64,000 nt of DNA from Thermoproteus uzoniensis 768-20 (GCF_000193375.1 NC_015315.1:1186622-1250621), one strand, 5' to 3'; shown: positions 41,412 to 50,538, numbered from the stretch's first letter. The notes: generated by a model from the sequence alone, not told the origin. A program made the numbers and translations.

Positions 41412-42019
41412 GCCAGGCCTTTGCCCAAATAGCCGCCGGCCTCGTCCTCGGCTACAGCCTGGCGGTGCCTCCGGGACCTATGAACGCGCTCATAGCGTCG
41501 TGGGCCCTCAAGGGGTTTAGACACGGCGTGGCGGTGGGGGCCGGCGCCATGACCGCCGACTTCATCTTCATGTTGCTGACGCTCCTCCTCTACGAGGAAG
41601 TCCTCGCGGCCGTCAGCTCCAGATACGTCGCGGTTATATATCTCGCCGGTTCGTTCTTCCTCTTGTATATAGCCTACAAGATAGCGCTCTCCAAGCCGCC
41701 CGACGCCGGGGCCCGCGGGGCTTCCGAGAGGGCCGTGAAGGGGTATCTACTGGGGCTCTCGCTGGGCCTGGCAAACCCGTACCAGCTGGGCTGGTGGCTG
41801 ACCGTGGGCCTCAGCTCCATCAGCTCCTTCGGCCTCTACTGGGCCTTGGGCTTATTCTCGGCGATAGCCGCTTGGATTACCTCGTTCCCGGCGGCGGTTA
41901 GAGCCGGGTGGAGGCTCAACAGCAGAGGCACTTGGCTGGCCATCAAGGCCTTCTCAGTGACGACTCTGGCCGCCTTCGGGGGCTACTTCGTATTTCTGTC
42001 GGTTAAGACATTAATTTAG
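41408..42019 (+). CDS. LysE-family exporter
   Basis: The 203-residue membrane protein has about six helices and the LysE/RhtB signature GYSLAVPPGPMNALIASWALKGFRHGVAVGAGAMTADF near the N-terminus. LSLGLANPYQLGWWLTVGLSS at mid-length is the second family block. Members export amino acids or related small molecules. Coupling to the phosphodiesterase by an ATGA overlap is suggestive of shared expression only. Confidence 0.9.
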   Translation: MSQAFAQIAAGLVLGYSLAVPPGPMNALIASWALKGFRHGVAVGAGAMTADFIFMLLTLLLYEEVLAAVSSRYVAVIYLAGSFFLLYIAYKIALSKPPDAGARGASERAVKGYLLGLSLGLANPYQLGWWLTVGLSSISSFGLYWALGLFSAIAAWITSFPAAVRAGWRLNSRGTWLAIKAFSVTTLAAFGGYFVFLSVKTLI

Positions 42020-42033
42020 CGCCAGATCCCCAA

Positions 42034-43326
42034 GTGGTAGACGTAGTAGTGATAGGCGCCGGGCACAACGGGCTGGTGGCGTCGGCTCTGCTGGCCAGGT
42101 CGGGGCTGGACGTCGTGGTCTTCGACAAGTTGAGCTGGCCTGGCGGCATGGCGGGCTACCACGTCTTGGGCGGCGCCGAGGTGGGCGTCGGGGCCTACGT
42201 CGTGGGCGTCATGCCCAGGGAGGTGCTGGACAGACTCGGCGTCGATCTGGAGGTAGAGGTCCCCGATCCCGTGGCCGTCTACGAGCTCGACGGGCAGTAC
42301 GTCAAGTGGTGGCGCAATCCCGGGAAGAGAGTCGAGGAGTTCAGGCAGTGGGGGCTCGGCGACGAGATAGCGGCGTTCTGGGAGAAGCTGACGGCGCTCA
42401 ACAGAGCCGCCCGGAGGTATTTCTTCGGCGGCCCTCCCTCAGAGGAGGCCCTGGCTGAGGACCCCGAGGCGGCCGAGCTGGTCAAGAAGACCGCGAGGGA
42501 CGTCATGTCGCAGTATCTGCCGGAGGAGTTCTGGCCCATGTTCCTCTACAGACATCTCTGGGACGAGCCAGCCTTCCTCCTCGCCTACTTCAACCCGCCT
42601 GAGGGCTGGGGACGCCCCGTGTGGCGCGGGGAGAGGGGGATCCAGGCGCTCTCCAAGGCGTTGTACAGAACCGCGCTGGAGTCGGGCGCCGAGGTGGTGT
42701 TGGGCGTCGGCGTTAGGAAGATAGTCGTCGAGCGCGGGGCCGTCAAGGGCGTAGAGCTCGACACGGGCAAGCTCGTCGAGGCACGGGCCGTGTTGTCGAC
42801 GGCCAGCCCGATCCACACCTTGCTTGAGCTGGTCGAGGGAATCGACGAGGGCGTGGCCCGCAGGTTACGGGACGCCGCGGCTACGGCAGGCCCGTATAGG
42901 CTCAACGTAGTCCTCTCGGAGCCCGTCAAGCTCAGGCGCGGGCTGGCCCCGTACCGCGACTCCATATTCCAACTGCCCATGGGCGAGATGCTGGTCGACG
43001 GCGACAGACTGTCTGTGGTGGGGGAGCCGGACATCGGCCGCCTTGAGAGCTACGTGGAGAACCTCGGCAAGGTCAAGGCCTTCGAGGTATGGACCCCGGC
43101 CGACTACCAGTCGACGTTCAATGCCGCGGGGGCCTACGTCAACCATCTGCCGATGGCGAGGGAGTTCCTCTTCTCTTGCCGGCCGGTGTGCGGCTGGGGC
43201 TACAGGACGCCGATAAGAGGCCTCTATCTCGGCGGCGCCGGCACATGGCCCGGGGGGCAGATCACAGGAGTCCCCGGCGTAAACGCTGCCGAGGCGGTGT
43301 TGAGAGATCTGTCGAGGAGGCCGTGA
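42034..43326 (+). CDS. FAD-dependent oxidoreductase, phytoene desaturase-like
   Basis: The 430-residue flavoprotein starts with DVVVIGAGHNGLVASALLARSGLDVVVFDKLSWPGG, the dinucleotide fold of the CrtI/phytoene desaturase and amine oxidase superfamily. It ends GLYLGGAGTWPGGQITGVPGVNAAEAVL, the second FAD block typical of CrtI-like proteins. In archaea, homologues include carotenoid desaturases and other isoprenoid-related oxidoreductases; no phytoene synthase is nearby, so the substrate is open. The GTG start lies 14 bp after the LysE-type gene, and it overlaps the MobA-like gene by 4 bp. Confidence 0.87.
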   Translation: MVDVVVIGAGHNGLVASALLARSGLDVVVFDKLSWPGGMAGYHVLGGAEVGVGAYVVGVMPREVLDRLGVDLEVEVPDPVAVYELDGQYVKWWRNPGKRVEEFRQWGLGDEIAAFWEKLTALNRAARRYFFGGPPSEEALAEDPEAAELVKKTARDVMSQYLPEEFWPMFLYRHLWDEPAFLLAYFNPPEGWGRPVWRGERGIQALSKALYRTALESGAEVVLGVGVRKIVVERGAVKGVELDTGKLVEARAVLSTASPIHTLLELVEGIDEGVARRLRDAAATAGPYRLNVVLSEPVKLRRGLAPYRDSIFQLPMGEMLVDGDRLSVVGEPDIGRLESYVENLGKVKAFEVWTPADYQSTFNAAGAYVNHLPMAREFLFSCRPVCGWGYRTPIRGLYLGGAGTWPGGQITGVPGVNAAEAVLRDLSRRP

Positions 43327-44120
43327 CCAAGCTCGTAATATTTGCGGGGGGCCAATCGCGTAGGTTCCAGCGGCCGGGGGAGCCTTGGGTGGACAAATGC
43401 ACCTACCCCGTCGGCGGCAGGCCCATGATAGAGGCTGTTGCGGAGGCCGCCCGCGGGTTTGTCGACGAGATATACGTGGCCCCCGGCAGAAACAAGGTGT
43501 CCGGGTACCCGACGGTGGAGGACAGCCCGGGCCTTTCAGGGCCTATCGCCGCGGTGGTCTCGGCGGCGTTTAGGTTCGACGACACGCTCTTGTTCGCGCC
43601 GTGCGATGTGCCGTATATATCCCCCAGAGCCTTCGGCGAGTTGTTGAAGGCGGCGGGCACCGCCGTCTACGTGGCGCCGAACGGCTTAGTGGAGTCCCAC
43701 ATATTCAAGGCCGAAGCGGGCGAGCTGAGGCGTATGGCCGATATGTTGTCCAGGAGGGGCGGGAGGCTTGACGACGTGTTCAGGCTGTCCCGAACTGCGA
43801 CGTACCTAAGCGCCGTGAGGCACGGAATCTCGCGGAGGGAGCTCCACAACGTCAACTTCAGAGAGGATCTGGAGCCGCCCGCCGAATGGGTCGGCGACGT
43901 CTTCGACGACGATCTAAGGCTTGAGTGGGACCCCCCGCTCGCCGGCTATCTGGCCACGGGCTCCGCCGAATTTCTATGGAGGGAGTTGCGGGCCTATCTG
44001 GAGGCCGGCCTATACTCCATGGCGGCCCACGTCCTGGAAGATCTGGCGGAGGCGAACAGACGGCTGGCGCCGGCGGCCAGGGCCTTGAAGGAGCTCGTGG
44101 GTATCCGAAAATCAGCCTAA
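43323..44120 (+). CDS. MobA-like NTP transferase with C-terminal extension
   Basis: The 265-residue protein has an N-terminal nucleotidyltransferase domain: LVIFAGGQSRRFQRPGEPWVDK matches the GG-x-S-x-R-x-G-x-x-K pattern imperfectly (Pro-Gly-Glu in place of the Gly), then SGPIAAVVSA and LFAPCDVPYIS with the metal Asp. This suits MobA (molybdopterin guanylyltransferase) or a related guanylyltransferase. About 70 extra C-terminal residues (from EWDPPL) form a helical domain not found in MobA. The GTG start at 43323 sits in the previous stop (GTGA). GAPOR and other tungstopterin enzymes may need such an activity. Confidence 0.8.
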   Translation: MTKLVIFAGGQSRRFQRPGEPWVDKCTYPVGGRPMIEAVAEAARGFVDEIYVAPGRNKVSGYPTVEDSPGLSGPIAAVVSAAFRFDDTLLFAPCDVPYISPRAFGELLKAAGTAVYVAPNGLVESHIFKAEAGELRRMADMLSRRGGRLDDVFRLSRTATYLSAVRHGISRRELHNVNFREDLEPPAEWVGDVFDDDLRLEWDPPLAGYLATGSAEFLWRELRAYLEAGLYSMAAHVLEDLAEANRRLAPAARALKELVGIRKSA

Positions 44121-44405
44121 GGTGATCTTCTTGTTCATCTCCTTCACCTTCTGGTTCACCTCCTCCAGTATCTGCTCCTTGGTCTTGCCCTCTGTGCTTA
44201 TGCCGAGGCTTCTGGCGACGTCGAGCAACTTCCTGTACTCCTCGTCCTCGTTAGTGGCTAGGCCCTGGGATGCCCTCCTAAACTCGTGGAGCGCTTGGCC
44301 GAGGCCTCTGGCGAGGGCGGGGAGTTTAGAGGGACCCCATATCAGCAGTATGACCACAGCTATCAAGATTATGAGCCAGTCCTGCCCCGTGATGAACAGC
44401 AACAT
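44112..44405 (-). CDS. tatA: Twin-arginine translocase subunit TatA
   Basis: The 97-residue protein has one N-terminal helix (WLIILIAVVILLIWGPSKLPALARGLGQALHEFRRA) with the TatA hinge Gly-Pro and amphipathic helix, and a charged C-terminal tail. The helix starts with a short polar N-terminus as in other TatA proteins. ATG 44405 is 25 bp from a TATA-like TTTTTATC, which rules out the 17-residue longer start. TatC is not in the window. It exports folded proteins with RR signals. Confidence 0.93.
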   Translation of the reverse strand: MLLFITGQDWLIILIAVVILLIWGPSKLPALARGLGQALHEFRRASQGLATNEDEEYRKLLDVARSLGISTEGKTKEQILEEVNQKVKEMNKKITLG

Positions 44406-44442
44406 GCATAGTTGGATCGCCTTGCGATAAAAATCTTTCGCG

Positions 44443-45417
44443 TTAACTCGATGCAAGAGCCCATCTATATATTTCGTAGGAGCACGACAACAACTTATTC
44501 GGAGGGCCGTCGAACTCGATACCTACATCTATCGATACGAGGTTCAGTCTATCTATGTTTATTCCGGTGCCGTTGAGGGCCCTTTCGGCGATCCTCACAA
44601 GGTCGCCGATCGACAGAGCTACGGAGCCGCTCTTGATCGGCCTTTCGAACGCCAGTATGAGGACGGACCAGGACGACCGGTCTATGTGCAGGAACGCCTT
44701 TATGGGCATATCCACGCGGTTCCCGTTGACATACGCGCTGGCAGTGTAGGACCCGGCGGAGGACCAATAGGGGCTTGGGGCGCTCTGGGACAGCGGAGTC
44801 GTGTAGTACATCCACAGCATCAGCTCGAGGTCGCCGGGGCCTAGGCCCGGCCCCTTGGTGAACCAAATGTCGTACGAGAAGTCGGTCACGTCGCAGTTGC
44901 CCGGCTGGATCGAATAGTCTATCTCGATCACCGCGTCCGCGTTGGTCGCGGGGAGCGGTAGCTTGAGCGGCGGCTCGGTGGCCGTACAGGCCCCGAAGAG
45001 CGGGTCGCAACCGTAGCGGGCGCTCGGATAGCCCAGGACTGGGGCATAGGGGTTGTACTTCTCGGAATACGAGGCGTTGATCTTAGCTATAAGCGCTGAG
45101 CCGTTGTAGACGGTCTCCACTTCGCCTCTCCACGACTTCATGTTCCACGGGTATGGAGTTATCATCACCGAGCCGTTGCCTATGTAGTACGCGGCCATCA
45201 TCTCGGCGGGCGACCGGGAGATTGCTCTGACGAGCGTCGTGCCGTTCGGTATCAAGAGGACCTCTACGCGTTGCGGCTGGCTGGCCGACGTGGGCGTCTG
45301 GACGCGTGAGCCCATCGTGCCGTTCGATACAGACTGTCTTTGGCCGGTCATGGCCACGATAGCGAAAACCGCGACAATTATTATAGCAACAACAGCCGCC
45401 CAGACCCACCTAGCCAT
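44443..45417 (-). CDS. GH12 endoglucanase-like secreted glycoside hydrolase
   Basis: The 324-residue protein has an N-terminal membrane segment (ARWVWAAVVAIIIVAVFAIVA), a Ser/Thr/Pro linker and a catalytic domain with GH12 features. FSYDIWFTKGP and LELMLWMYY hold the likely nucleophile Glu. LVSIDVGIEFDGPPNKLLS with YEIYRWAL holds the likely acid/base Glu near the C-terminus. Crenarchaeal GH12 enzymes cleave beta-1,4-glucans at high temperature. The ATG at 45417 is 25 bp from a TATA-like TTTTTAAAT on the other side of a short gap shared with the divergent gene. The octapeptide GSRVQTPT follows the membrane segment. Confidence 0.82.
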   Translation of the reverse strand: MARWVWAAVVAIIIVAVFAIVAMTGQRQSVSNGTMGSRVQTPTSASQPQRVEVLLIPNGTTLVRAISRSPAEMMAAYYIGNGSVMITPYPWNMKSWRGEVETVYNGSALIAKINASYSEKYNPYAPVLGYPSARYGCDPLFGACTATEPPLKLPLPATNADAVIEIDYSIQPGNCDVTDFSYDIWFTKGPGLGPGDLELMLWMYYTTPLSQSAPSPYWSSAGSYTASAYVNGNRVDMPIKAFLHIDRSSWSVLILAFERPIKSGSVALSIGDLVRIAERALNGTGINIDRLNLVSIDVGIEFDGPPNKLLSCSYEIYRWALASS

Positions 45418-45486
45418 AAAGCCCTCCGAGCCGGCTCTTTTTAAATATGTTAAGTAAACTATTAAAACCACGCGGTATTCGGCCGC

Positions 45487-46119
45487 GTGGCTAAGAAAAA
45501 AGAGGGCAAGACGGGTAGGCGCAGGAACCGGAAGATCTTCGTTATTGCTTTGTTGGCGATCATATTCGCCGAGGTCGGGTGGATATTGGCCACTATGCCA
45601 GGCTTCAGGCTTTTCTTCGGCTCGCGCGTCCAGACGCCAACGTTGGCCGACCTCCTAGAGAACACGCAGATGTGGGTGTTGACCCAAAGGGGATATGCGC
45701 CGAGCGGGCTACAGCCGCCTCTCTACAACGACTCCATAGTAGTCGTGACTGTGTCGGGCGTCCAATTGCCTCGGTCTCTGCTTAACTCGACCGTGCCGGT
45801 GTACGTGCTAATGATAGACCCGTTCTACGGCCCCTACTCCTTCACCGCCGCTAACTACTTCTACACCACGCTGTTCGGCGACAACTACACGGTGGCGTCC
45901 AGATACAGAGACAGAATATTCCTCTTAATGCCCGGCGACCAGCAAAGCCAAGCCACAGCCGTGTTCCAGTGGATAGGCGAGGCGCTGGCCATGGGCAACG
46001 CCACGATCACCGCGACGGACGCCCAACAAGCCCTCTCCCAACTGTTGAACTACCTACCCATAGTGGCCCGCGTGTCTGGCGGAAAAGTCGTCAGCGTAAG
46101 CCTAGGCGCGGCCGGCTGA
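45487..46119 (+). CDS. Membrane-anchored extracytoplasmic protein, unknown
   Basis: The 210-residue protein has a strongly basic start (MAKKKEGKTGRRRNRK), one membrane helix (about 17-38) and then GSRVQTPTLADL and an outer domain with sequons near residues 81, 99, 132 and 170. There are no cysteines. The GTG start is 23 bp from a TATA-like CTATTAAAA. It diverges from the GH12 gene, with which it shares the juxtamembrane octapeptide. It may assist or regulate the secreted hydrolase; no family is recognised. Confidence 0.68.
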   Translation: MAKKKEGKTGRRRNRKIFVIALLAIIFAEVGWILATMPGFRLFFGSRVQTPTLADLLENTQMWVLTQRGYAPSGLQPPLYNDSIVVVTVSGVQLPRSLLNSTVPVYVLMIDPFYGPYSFTAANYFYTTLFGDNYTVASRYRDRIFLLMPGDQQSQATAVFQWIGEALAMGNATITATDAQQALSQLLNYLPIVARVSGGKVVSVSLGAAG

Positions 46120-46168
46120 CGGCGGCTTCCTCCGGTCAAGCTTTATATAGGAGGTCGCTGAGGCGCGC

Positions 46169-47443
46169 GTGGAGAGCTACAGGAGGGTGAGGCTCTATCT
46201 GGATTCGGGGGAGGTCGTCGAGGGCGTCCTTCTCCCTTCCACGGCCTACTCGAGCCCCGACGTATATGTGGTTAAGCTGAGGAACGGCTACAACGTGGGC
46301 TTTGCCAAAAGCAGGGTGAGGAAAATTGAGGATCTGGGCGAGGTGGCCGGCACAGGCGCGAGGCCCGAGAAGACGAGGGAGGTGGATACCGGGAGGCCTT
46401 GGGTCTCCATAATCGCCACCGGCGGCACCATACTGTCGAGGGTTGAGTACGCCACGGGCGCCGTGTACCCCTCCACCGATCCCGCCCTGCTCTTCGAGAT
46501 GGTTCCCGAGATCTCTGACGTGGCGTCTATCAGAGTCGAGGCGCTTATGTCTAAGTTCAGCGAGGACATGACGCCGGCTGATTGGTCTGCCATGGCCGAG
46601 AAGATAGCCGAGCAGTTCAGGAAAGGCGCCGTGGGCGTGGTCGTGATGCACGGCACGGACACCATGCACTACAGCTCGGCCGCCATGGCCTTCGCGTTTA
46701 AGGAATCGCCGGGACCCATCGTCTTCGTGGGATCTCAGAGGTCGAGCGACCGGCCGTCCAGCGACGCCTTCCAGAACATACTGGGGGCCGTCATCGCCGC
46801 GGCCTCGGCCCCGTTCGCCGAATCCACGGTGGCCATGCACGGGGCGTCCAGCGACGGAAAGATCTATATACATAGAGGCACTAGGGTGAGAAAGATGCAC
46901 ACGTCGAGGCGCGACACGTTCCAGAGCATAGGGGTGGGGCCTCTCGCCGAGGTCGACGTCGAGTCTAGATCCCTCAAGCTCCTCGCGGGTCCCTACAAGG
47001 CTAGAGGCGGCCTCTCGTACTCGGCGGGCTTCAGCGACAAGGCGGCTCTCGTGAAGTTCTACCCCGGGATGGATCCCCGAATAATAGACGCCTTGGTCGA
47101 TCTCGGCTTCCGGGGCCTAGTCGTCGAGGGCACCGGCTTCGGCCACGTGAGGGAGGCCCTACTGCCCTCGATAAAGAGAGCCGTGGACTCCGGCGTGGTT
47201 GTGGCCGTGACCAGCCAGACCATTTACGGGCGCGTGGATCTCTACGTCTACAGGCGCGGCAGAGAGCTTCTGTCCCTGGGCGTCGTCCCGCTCGATGACA
47301 TGTTGCCCGAGGCGGCCTACGTCAAGATGTCGTGGGCGCTCGCCAACTTTAAGCCGGAGGAGGTGCCGGCCGTCTTGAGGACCCCGATAGCCGGCGAGAT
47401 AACCCCGAGGAGCGACCCAACCGAGTTCCCCGGGAAGCTTTGA
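46169..47443 (+). CDS. gatD: Glu-tRNA(Gln) amidotransferase subunit D
   Basis: GatD is the asparaginase-like subunit of the archaeal GatDE enzyme that converts Glu-tRNA(Gln) to Gln-tRNA(Gln). The 424-residue protein has the GatD N-terminal Tudor-like domain (about 1-70) and then IIATGGTILSRVEYATGAVYPS with the catalytic Thr. VMHGTDTMHYSSAAM with Thr-Asp is the second triad region, and IHRGTRVRKMHTSRRDTFQS is also present. The GTG is about 25 bp after a TATA-like CTTTATATAG. GatE is not in the window. The downstream HD gene begins in its stop (TGATG). Confidence 0.95.
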   Translation: MESYRRVRLYLDSGEVVEGVLLPSTAYSSPDVYVVKLRNGYNVGFAKSRVRKIEDLGEVAGTGARPEKTREVDTGRPWVSIIATGGTILSRVEYATGAVYPSTDPALLFEMVPEISDVASIRVEALMSKFSEDMTPADWSAMAEKIAEQFRKGAVGVVVMHGTDTMHYSSAAMAFAFKESPGPIVFVGSQRSSDRPSSDAFQNILGAVIAAASAPFAESTVAMHGASSDGKIYIHRGTRVRKMHTSRRDTFQSIGVGPLAEVDVESRSLKLLAGPYKARGGLSYSAGFSDKAALVKFYPGMDPRIIDALVDLGFRGLVVEGTGFGHVREALLPSIKRAVDSGVVVAVTSQTIYGRVDLYVYRRGRELLSLGVVPLDDMLPEAAYVKMSWALANFKPEEVPAVLRTPIAGEITPRSDPTEFPGKL

Positions 47444-47991
47444 TGGACCTCATCAACGTAGTCGACGCGCTCTGCAACATCAAGCGCATCGGCTGGTTGC
47501 AGAGGGGGGTCGAGGCGGCCGAGACCGTGTGCCAACACGCCTTCTTGGCCGCGCTTCTGGCCGGCGAGATAGCGGCCGAGTTGAGGTCTAGAGGCGAGGA
47601 CGTAGACGTCGCCGAGGCGATCGCGGTTGCGGCCATACACGACTTGGCCGAGGCCGAGCTGGGGCATCCCGGCAACGGAGTCCGGGCCGTCGTGGACTGG
47701 GAGTCTCTGGAGCTCGACGCCATGAGGCGCCTATATCCACACCTCTACGAGCTTTTCCAGAGCTACAGGAAAGCCGACGGGAAACTCGGCCTTTTGGTCT
47801 CCTTCGCCGACAAGCTTGCGACTCTAATAAGGGCGTGCCGCTACGCCGAGAGGGGCTACGACACAAGGGACCTAATCGAGACGTTCGTCAAGAAGCTTTC
47901 CGGCTACCCGCCGCCCTACCCCGACCTGCTGAAGGCATACCTAGCTAGGTACTGCCGAGGGGCTCTATCCTCACAAGCTCGGGCCGTCTAG
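47443..47991 (+). CDS. HD-domain nucleotidase (YfbR-like)
   Basis: The 182-residue protein has the YfbR/YfdR-like HD signature: RGVEAAETVCQHAFLAALLAGEI provides the first His, AVAAIHDLAEAELGHP the HD pair, and later LVSFADKLATLIRACRYAERGY the Asp. Bacterial YfbR dephosphorylates deoxynucleoside monophosphates; the substrate here may differ. It is coupled to gatD through TGATG and converges with ZPR1 (47-bp 3' overlap). Confidence 0.88.
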   Translation: MDLINVVDALCNIKRIGWLQRGVEAAETVCQHAFLAALLAGEIAAELRSRGEDVDVAEAIAVAAIHDLAEAELGHPGNGVRAVVDWESLELDAMRRLYPHLYELFQSYRKADGKLGLLVSFADKLATLIRACRYAERGYDTRDLIETFVKKLSGYPPPYPDLLKAYLARYCRGALSSQARAV

Positions 47992-48478
47992 GGACGACCA
48001 CGCTCTTGCCCAAAGGATCCTCTACAATCAGCGTGAAGCCGCCGGCGTCTATGGCCCTCCGCACTCTCTCCATGAACTCGTCCACCCTCTGCGCGCTCTC
48101 GGGCTCCAACACCTTCAAGCGCTCTGCGTAGTCGAGGGCTCTGTAGAGGAGTCCCTCCACCGTAGTCACGAAGGGCTCGGCCTGGGGGCCCGGCTCGAGG
48201 CTGAAGCCCAGATCCGGCGATCTGACGCTACCAGTCTTCGACCTGATCAACAACGACTTCGACACGTCGTCGCCGTCCTCCGCCTTGAAGACGACCCGCG
48301 TGGGGTTGCCCGACTCGGCGTAGTCTACGTCGAAGAATCTGTAACCGCACGTCCTGCAGAAGCCTGTCGAGACCACTATGTTGCCGAAATACGGCGCGTC
48401 GTAGAGGAACTCCGTGTAGCTGAATGTGTTGGCGCCGCATACCGGACACCTCGTCACTGTCTGGGTCAGAATAGACAT
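47945..48478 (-). CDS. ZPR1-type zinc-finger protein
   Basis: The 177-residue archaeal ZPR1 protein has the zinc finger CPVCGANTFSYTEFLYDAPYFGNIVVSTGFCRTCGYRF (C-x2-C ... C-x2-C), followed by VDYAESGNPTRVVFK. It carries one ZPR1 unit, where eukaryotic ZPR1 has two. In eukaryotes ZPR1 assists EF-1A folding, but the archaeal role is not settled. A TATA-like TTTTTAAATA is about 23 bp upstream of the ATG, back-to-back with the next gene's promoter. Confidence 0.92.
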   Translation of the reverse strand: MSILTQTVTRCPVCGANTFSYTEFLYDAPYFGNIVVSTGFCRTCGYRFFDVDYAESGNPTRVVFKAEDGDDVSKSLLIRSKTGSVRSPDLGFSLEPGPQAEPFVTTVEGLLYRALDYAERLKVLEPESAQRVDEFMERVRRAIDAGGFTLIVEDPLGKSVVVPRRPELVRIEPLGST

Positions 48479-48546
48479 GGCGTCGAACCCGGCACCTATT
48501 TAAAAACAGCTCGGAACATTTAAATGGGCTTCCCGTCGCGGGGTAC

Positions 48547-48825
48547 ATGCCGCGCGGGACCGACAAACTCGCCTTGGTCATAACGGTAGTTGCCGCAGTC
48601 CTAGTGGCCCTATTTCTCCAGGGCTTTTGGTCCATAGTGCTCTTCCCCTCACTGTGCGGGGGCCTGCTGTGGTACACTGTCCTCGGCGTCTTGACGGCCA
48701 TCGCGGTCTTCTACGCCCGCGATAGGAACAGCACGCTCTTGTGGGGCGCTGTCGTAGTCCTGTTGCTGGCATACGTGGTGCTGGCGTTGTACCTCACGGC
48801 GAACGCCCCCGCGGTCACTTGCTAG
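48547..48825 (+). CDS. Small membrane protein with three helices
   Basis: The 92-residue protein has three hydrophobic segments (about 8-33, 40-56 and 63-83) separated by short charged loops (YARDRN) and a Cys near each end. No family is recognised. It has its own TATA-like CATTTAAATG about 25 bp before the ATG and overlaps the 3' end of the isopentenyl phosphate kinase gene by 11 bp on the opposite strand. Confidence 0.6.
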   Translation: MPRGTDKLALVITVVAAVLVALFLQGFWSIVLFPSLCGGLLWYTVLGVLTAIAVFYARDRNSTLLWGAVVVLLLAYVVLALYLTANAPAVTC

Positions 48826-49534
48826 GCCTAGCCACGCTACAAGTCTCCGGCTCTCTGCCCGCCGCCAGGTCGGCGACGGCCGCAACGTCGTCAATGGAAC
48901 AATAGTACGCCGGTATCCCGAGCCCGGCGATGGCGAGCCCAGCCTCGACCTTCTTGGCTATGCCGCCCGTCACGTCTATGCCGGCTGCCCCTCCCGCCAC
49001 GCCGCCTGCGATCTCCCTCAACTTCACGGCGCCTGGAGTTCCCGGCTCCGCGGTGTATATGCCGTCGACGTCCATCAAGAAGACGACGGCCCGAGGCCTA
49101 TACGCCGAGGCCAGCTCCACGGCCATATCGTCCCCGCTCACCACGACGTAGCCGCCGTCGGACGGGACCACGTCTCCGTGGAGAAGCGGATACAGCCCCG
49201 CCGACAGAGCCGCGTCGATGGGCTCTCTGCGGACGAGCTTGGCGCCCCAGAAGACCTCGCTGGGCTCAATCGGCATGGCGTAGATGCTTGCGGCCGCCAA
49301 GTCCTCCACCACCATCGCGGTCTGTCTCCTCAAGGCGGCCTTGGTCTTAGCCACGCCGGCCGGCGTTAGGCCGAAGGCCTTTACGTGCGGATGGGCGAAG
49401 GAGCCCGCACCGTGTATGAGTATGGCGCGCGTCCCCCTAAGCGCCTGGGCGGCCGCCCTCAGCCTCCCCCACCTATACGTATAGGGCCTCTTCTTGTCCG
49501 TGATTGCGGAGCCGCCGAATTTGACCACCAACAT
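48815..49534 (-). CDS. Isopentenyl phosphate kinase
   Basis: This enzyme phosphorylates isopentenyl phosphate to IPP in the archaeal mevalonate route. The 239-residue amino acid kinase fold starts VVKFGGSAITDKKRPYT and has HGAGSFAHPHVKAFG with the catalytic His, a hallmark of the archaeal IPK branch, then HGDVVPSDGGYVVVSGDDMAV and MDVDGIYT. The gene begins in the GGPP synthase stop (TGATG), so the two consecutive pathway steps are co-translated. Confidence 0.95.
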   Translation of the reverse strand: MLVVKFGGSAITDKKRPYTYRWGRLRAAAQALRGTRAILIHGAGSFAHPHVKAFGLTPAGVAKTKAALRRQTAMVVEDLAAASIYAMPIEPSEVFWGAKLVRREPIDAALSAGLYPLLHGDVVPSDGGYVVVSGDDMAVELASAYRPRAVVFLMDVDGIYTAEPGTPGAVKLREIAGGVAGGAAGIDVTGGIAKKVEAGLAIAGLGIPAYYCSIDDVAAVADLAAGREPETCSVARPSK

Positions 49535-50538
49535 CAGAACTGCCTCTGTACTATGAAGGCCGCCAGCTCCTCCAGGTCCTTGCTGTGCGGCATCTTGGAG
49601 AGGCTCGCAAGAGCCCTTTCCCTATACTTGTCGGCTAGGGCCAGGGCCCTCTCCTTGGCGTTGGTGCCCTCCAGTATACGGACGCCGCGTCTGGCGTCCT
49701 CGTCGCTCACCGTCGGCTTTGACAGGATCGAGAGGAGCTCGCCGCGCAACCTCTCGTCGAGCTCCTCAAGGCCGAGCAACACGACGATGTTGCCCCTCTT
49801 GTGCTCCTTTATGTCCTTCCCGATCTCTTTTCCGAACTTTTTCGGGTCGCCGAATATGTCGAGGACGTCGTCGACTATCTGGAAGGCTATGCCGGCGTTC
49901 ATGCCGAAGTCCCACGCGGCGTCCGCGAGCTGTCTGTCGTCGGCGACGCTCATGGCGCCCCATTTGGCTGCCGCCGCTATCAAGGCCCCCGTCTTTAAGC
50001 CAACCATCCTTATATAGTCGTCGAGCTTGACGGAGGGCCATCTGGCCTTGACGAAGTAGGGATCGTCCCGGCCGGCCAGCTCGAAGAGTATGTCGAGTCT
50101 CTCGCCCTCGTCTATGGCCTTTATCACCTTGGCCACCTCTCTGGCGAACTCCGACGGCTTGGGCGTGTCCAACACGGCCTCCTCGATGGCCTCGCGGTAC
50201 CATATGCCGATAAGGATGGCCGCGTAGTCGCCGAAGGCAGCCCTCGTCGTCGGCTTATTCCTCCTGACCTCGCCCCTATCGATTATGTCGTCGTATATGA
50301 GGCTGTAGTTGTGTATGAGCTCCACTATGGCCGCCGCCGGCAGGGCCCTCTCGTAATTGCCCGACACAGCCTCGGCGACCGCCAGCGTCAAGATAGGCCT
50401 CAGGCGCTTGCCGCCTGTGGAGATCTGGTAGAGCACCGCGTCTTTGAAGTCGTCAGCCGCGTCCCTCAACAGATACTTCGCCAATGCCTCCTCGATGCGG
50501 GGGCCGTACTTCTCCGACAGCCTGTCAAGCACGTCCAT
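49534..50538 (-). CDS. Geranylgeranyl diphosphate synthase
   Basis: The prenyltransferase has the first Asp-rich motif [14 protein letters not shown] (DDxxD type) and second motif [12 protein letters not shown] near residue 225, with GGKRLRPIL and KTGALIAAA as other family blocks. It makes GGPP for archaeal lipids. The ATG at 50538 ([14 protein letters not shown]) gives 334 residues and lies about 22 bp from the minus-strand TATA-like CTTTAAAT. A longer frame from 50577 would start inside the promoter and is rejected. Confidence 0.94.
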   Translation of the reverse strand: MDVLDRLSEKYGPRIEEALAKYLLRDAADDFKDAVLYQISTGGKRLRPILTLAVAEAVSGNYERALPAAAIVELIHNYSLIYDDIIDRGEVRRNKPTTRAAFGDYAAILIGIWYREAIEEAVLDTPKPSEFAREVAKVIKAIDEGERLDILFELAGRDDPYFVKARWPSVKLDDYIRMVGLKTGALIAAAAKWGAMSVADDRQLADAAWDFGMNAGIAFQIVDDVLDIFGDPKKFGKEIGKDIKEHKRGNIVVLLGLEELDERLRGELLSILSKPTVSDEDARRGVRILEGTNAKERALALADKYRERALASLSKMPHSKDLEELAAFIVQRQF

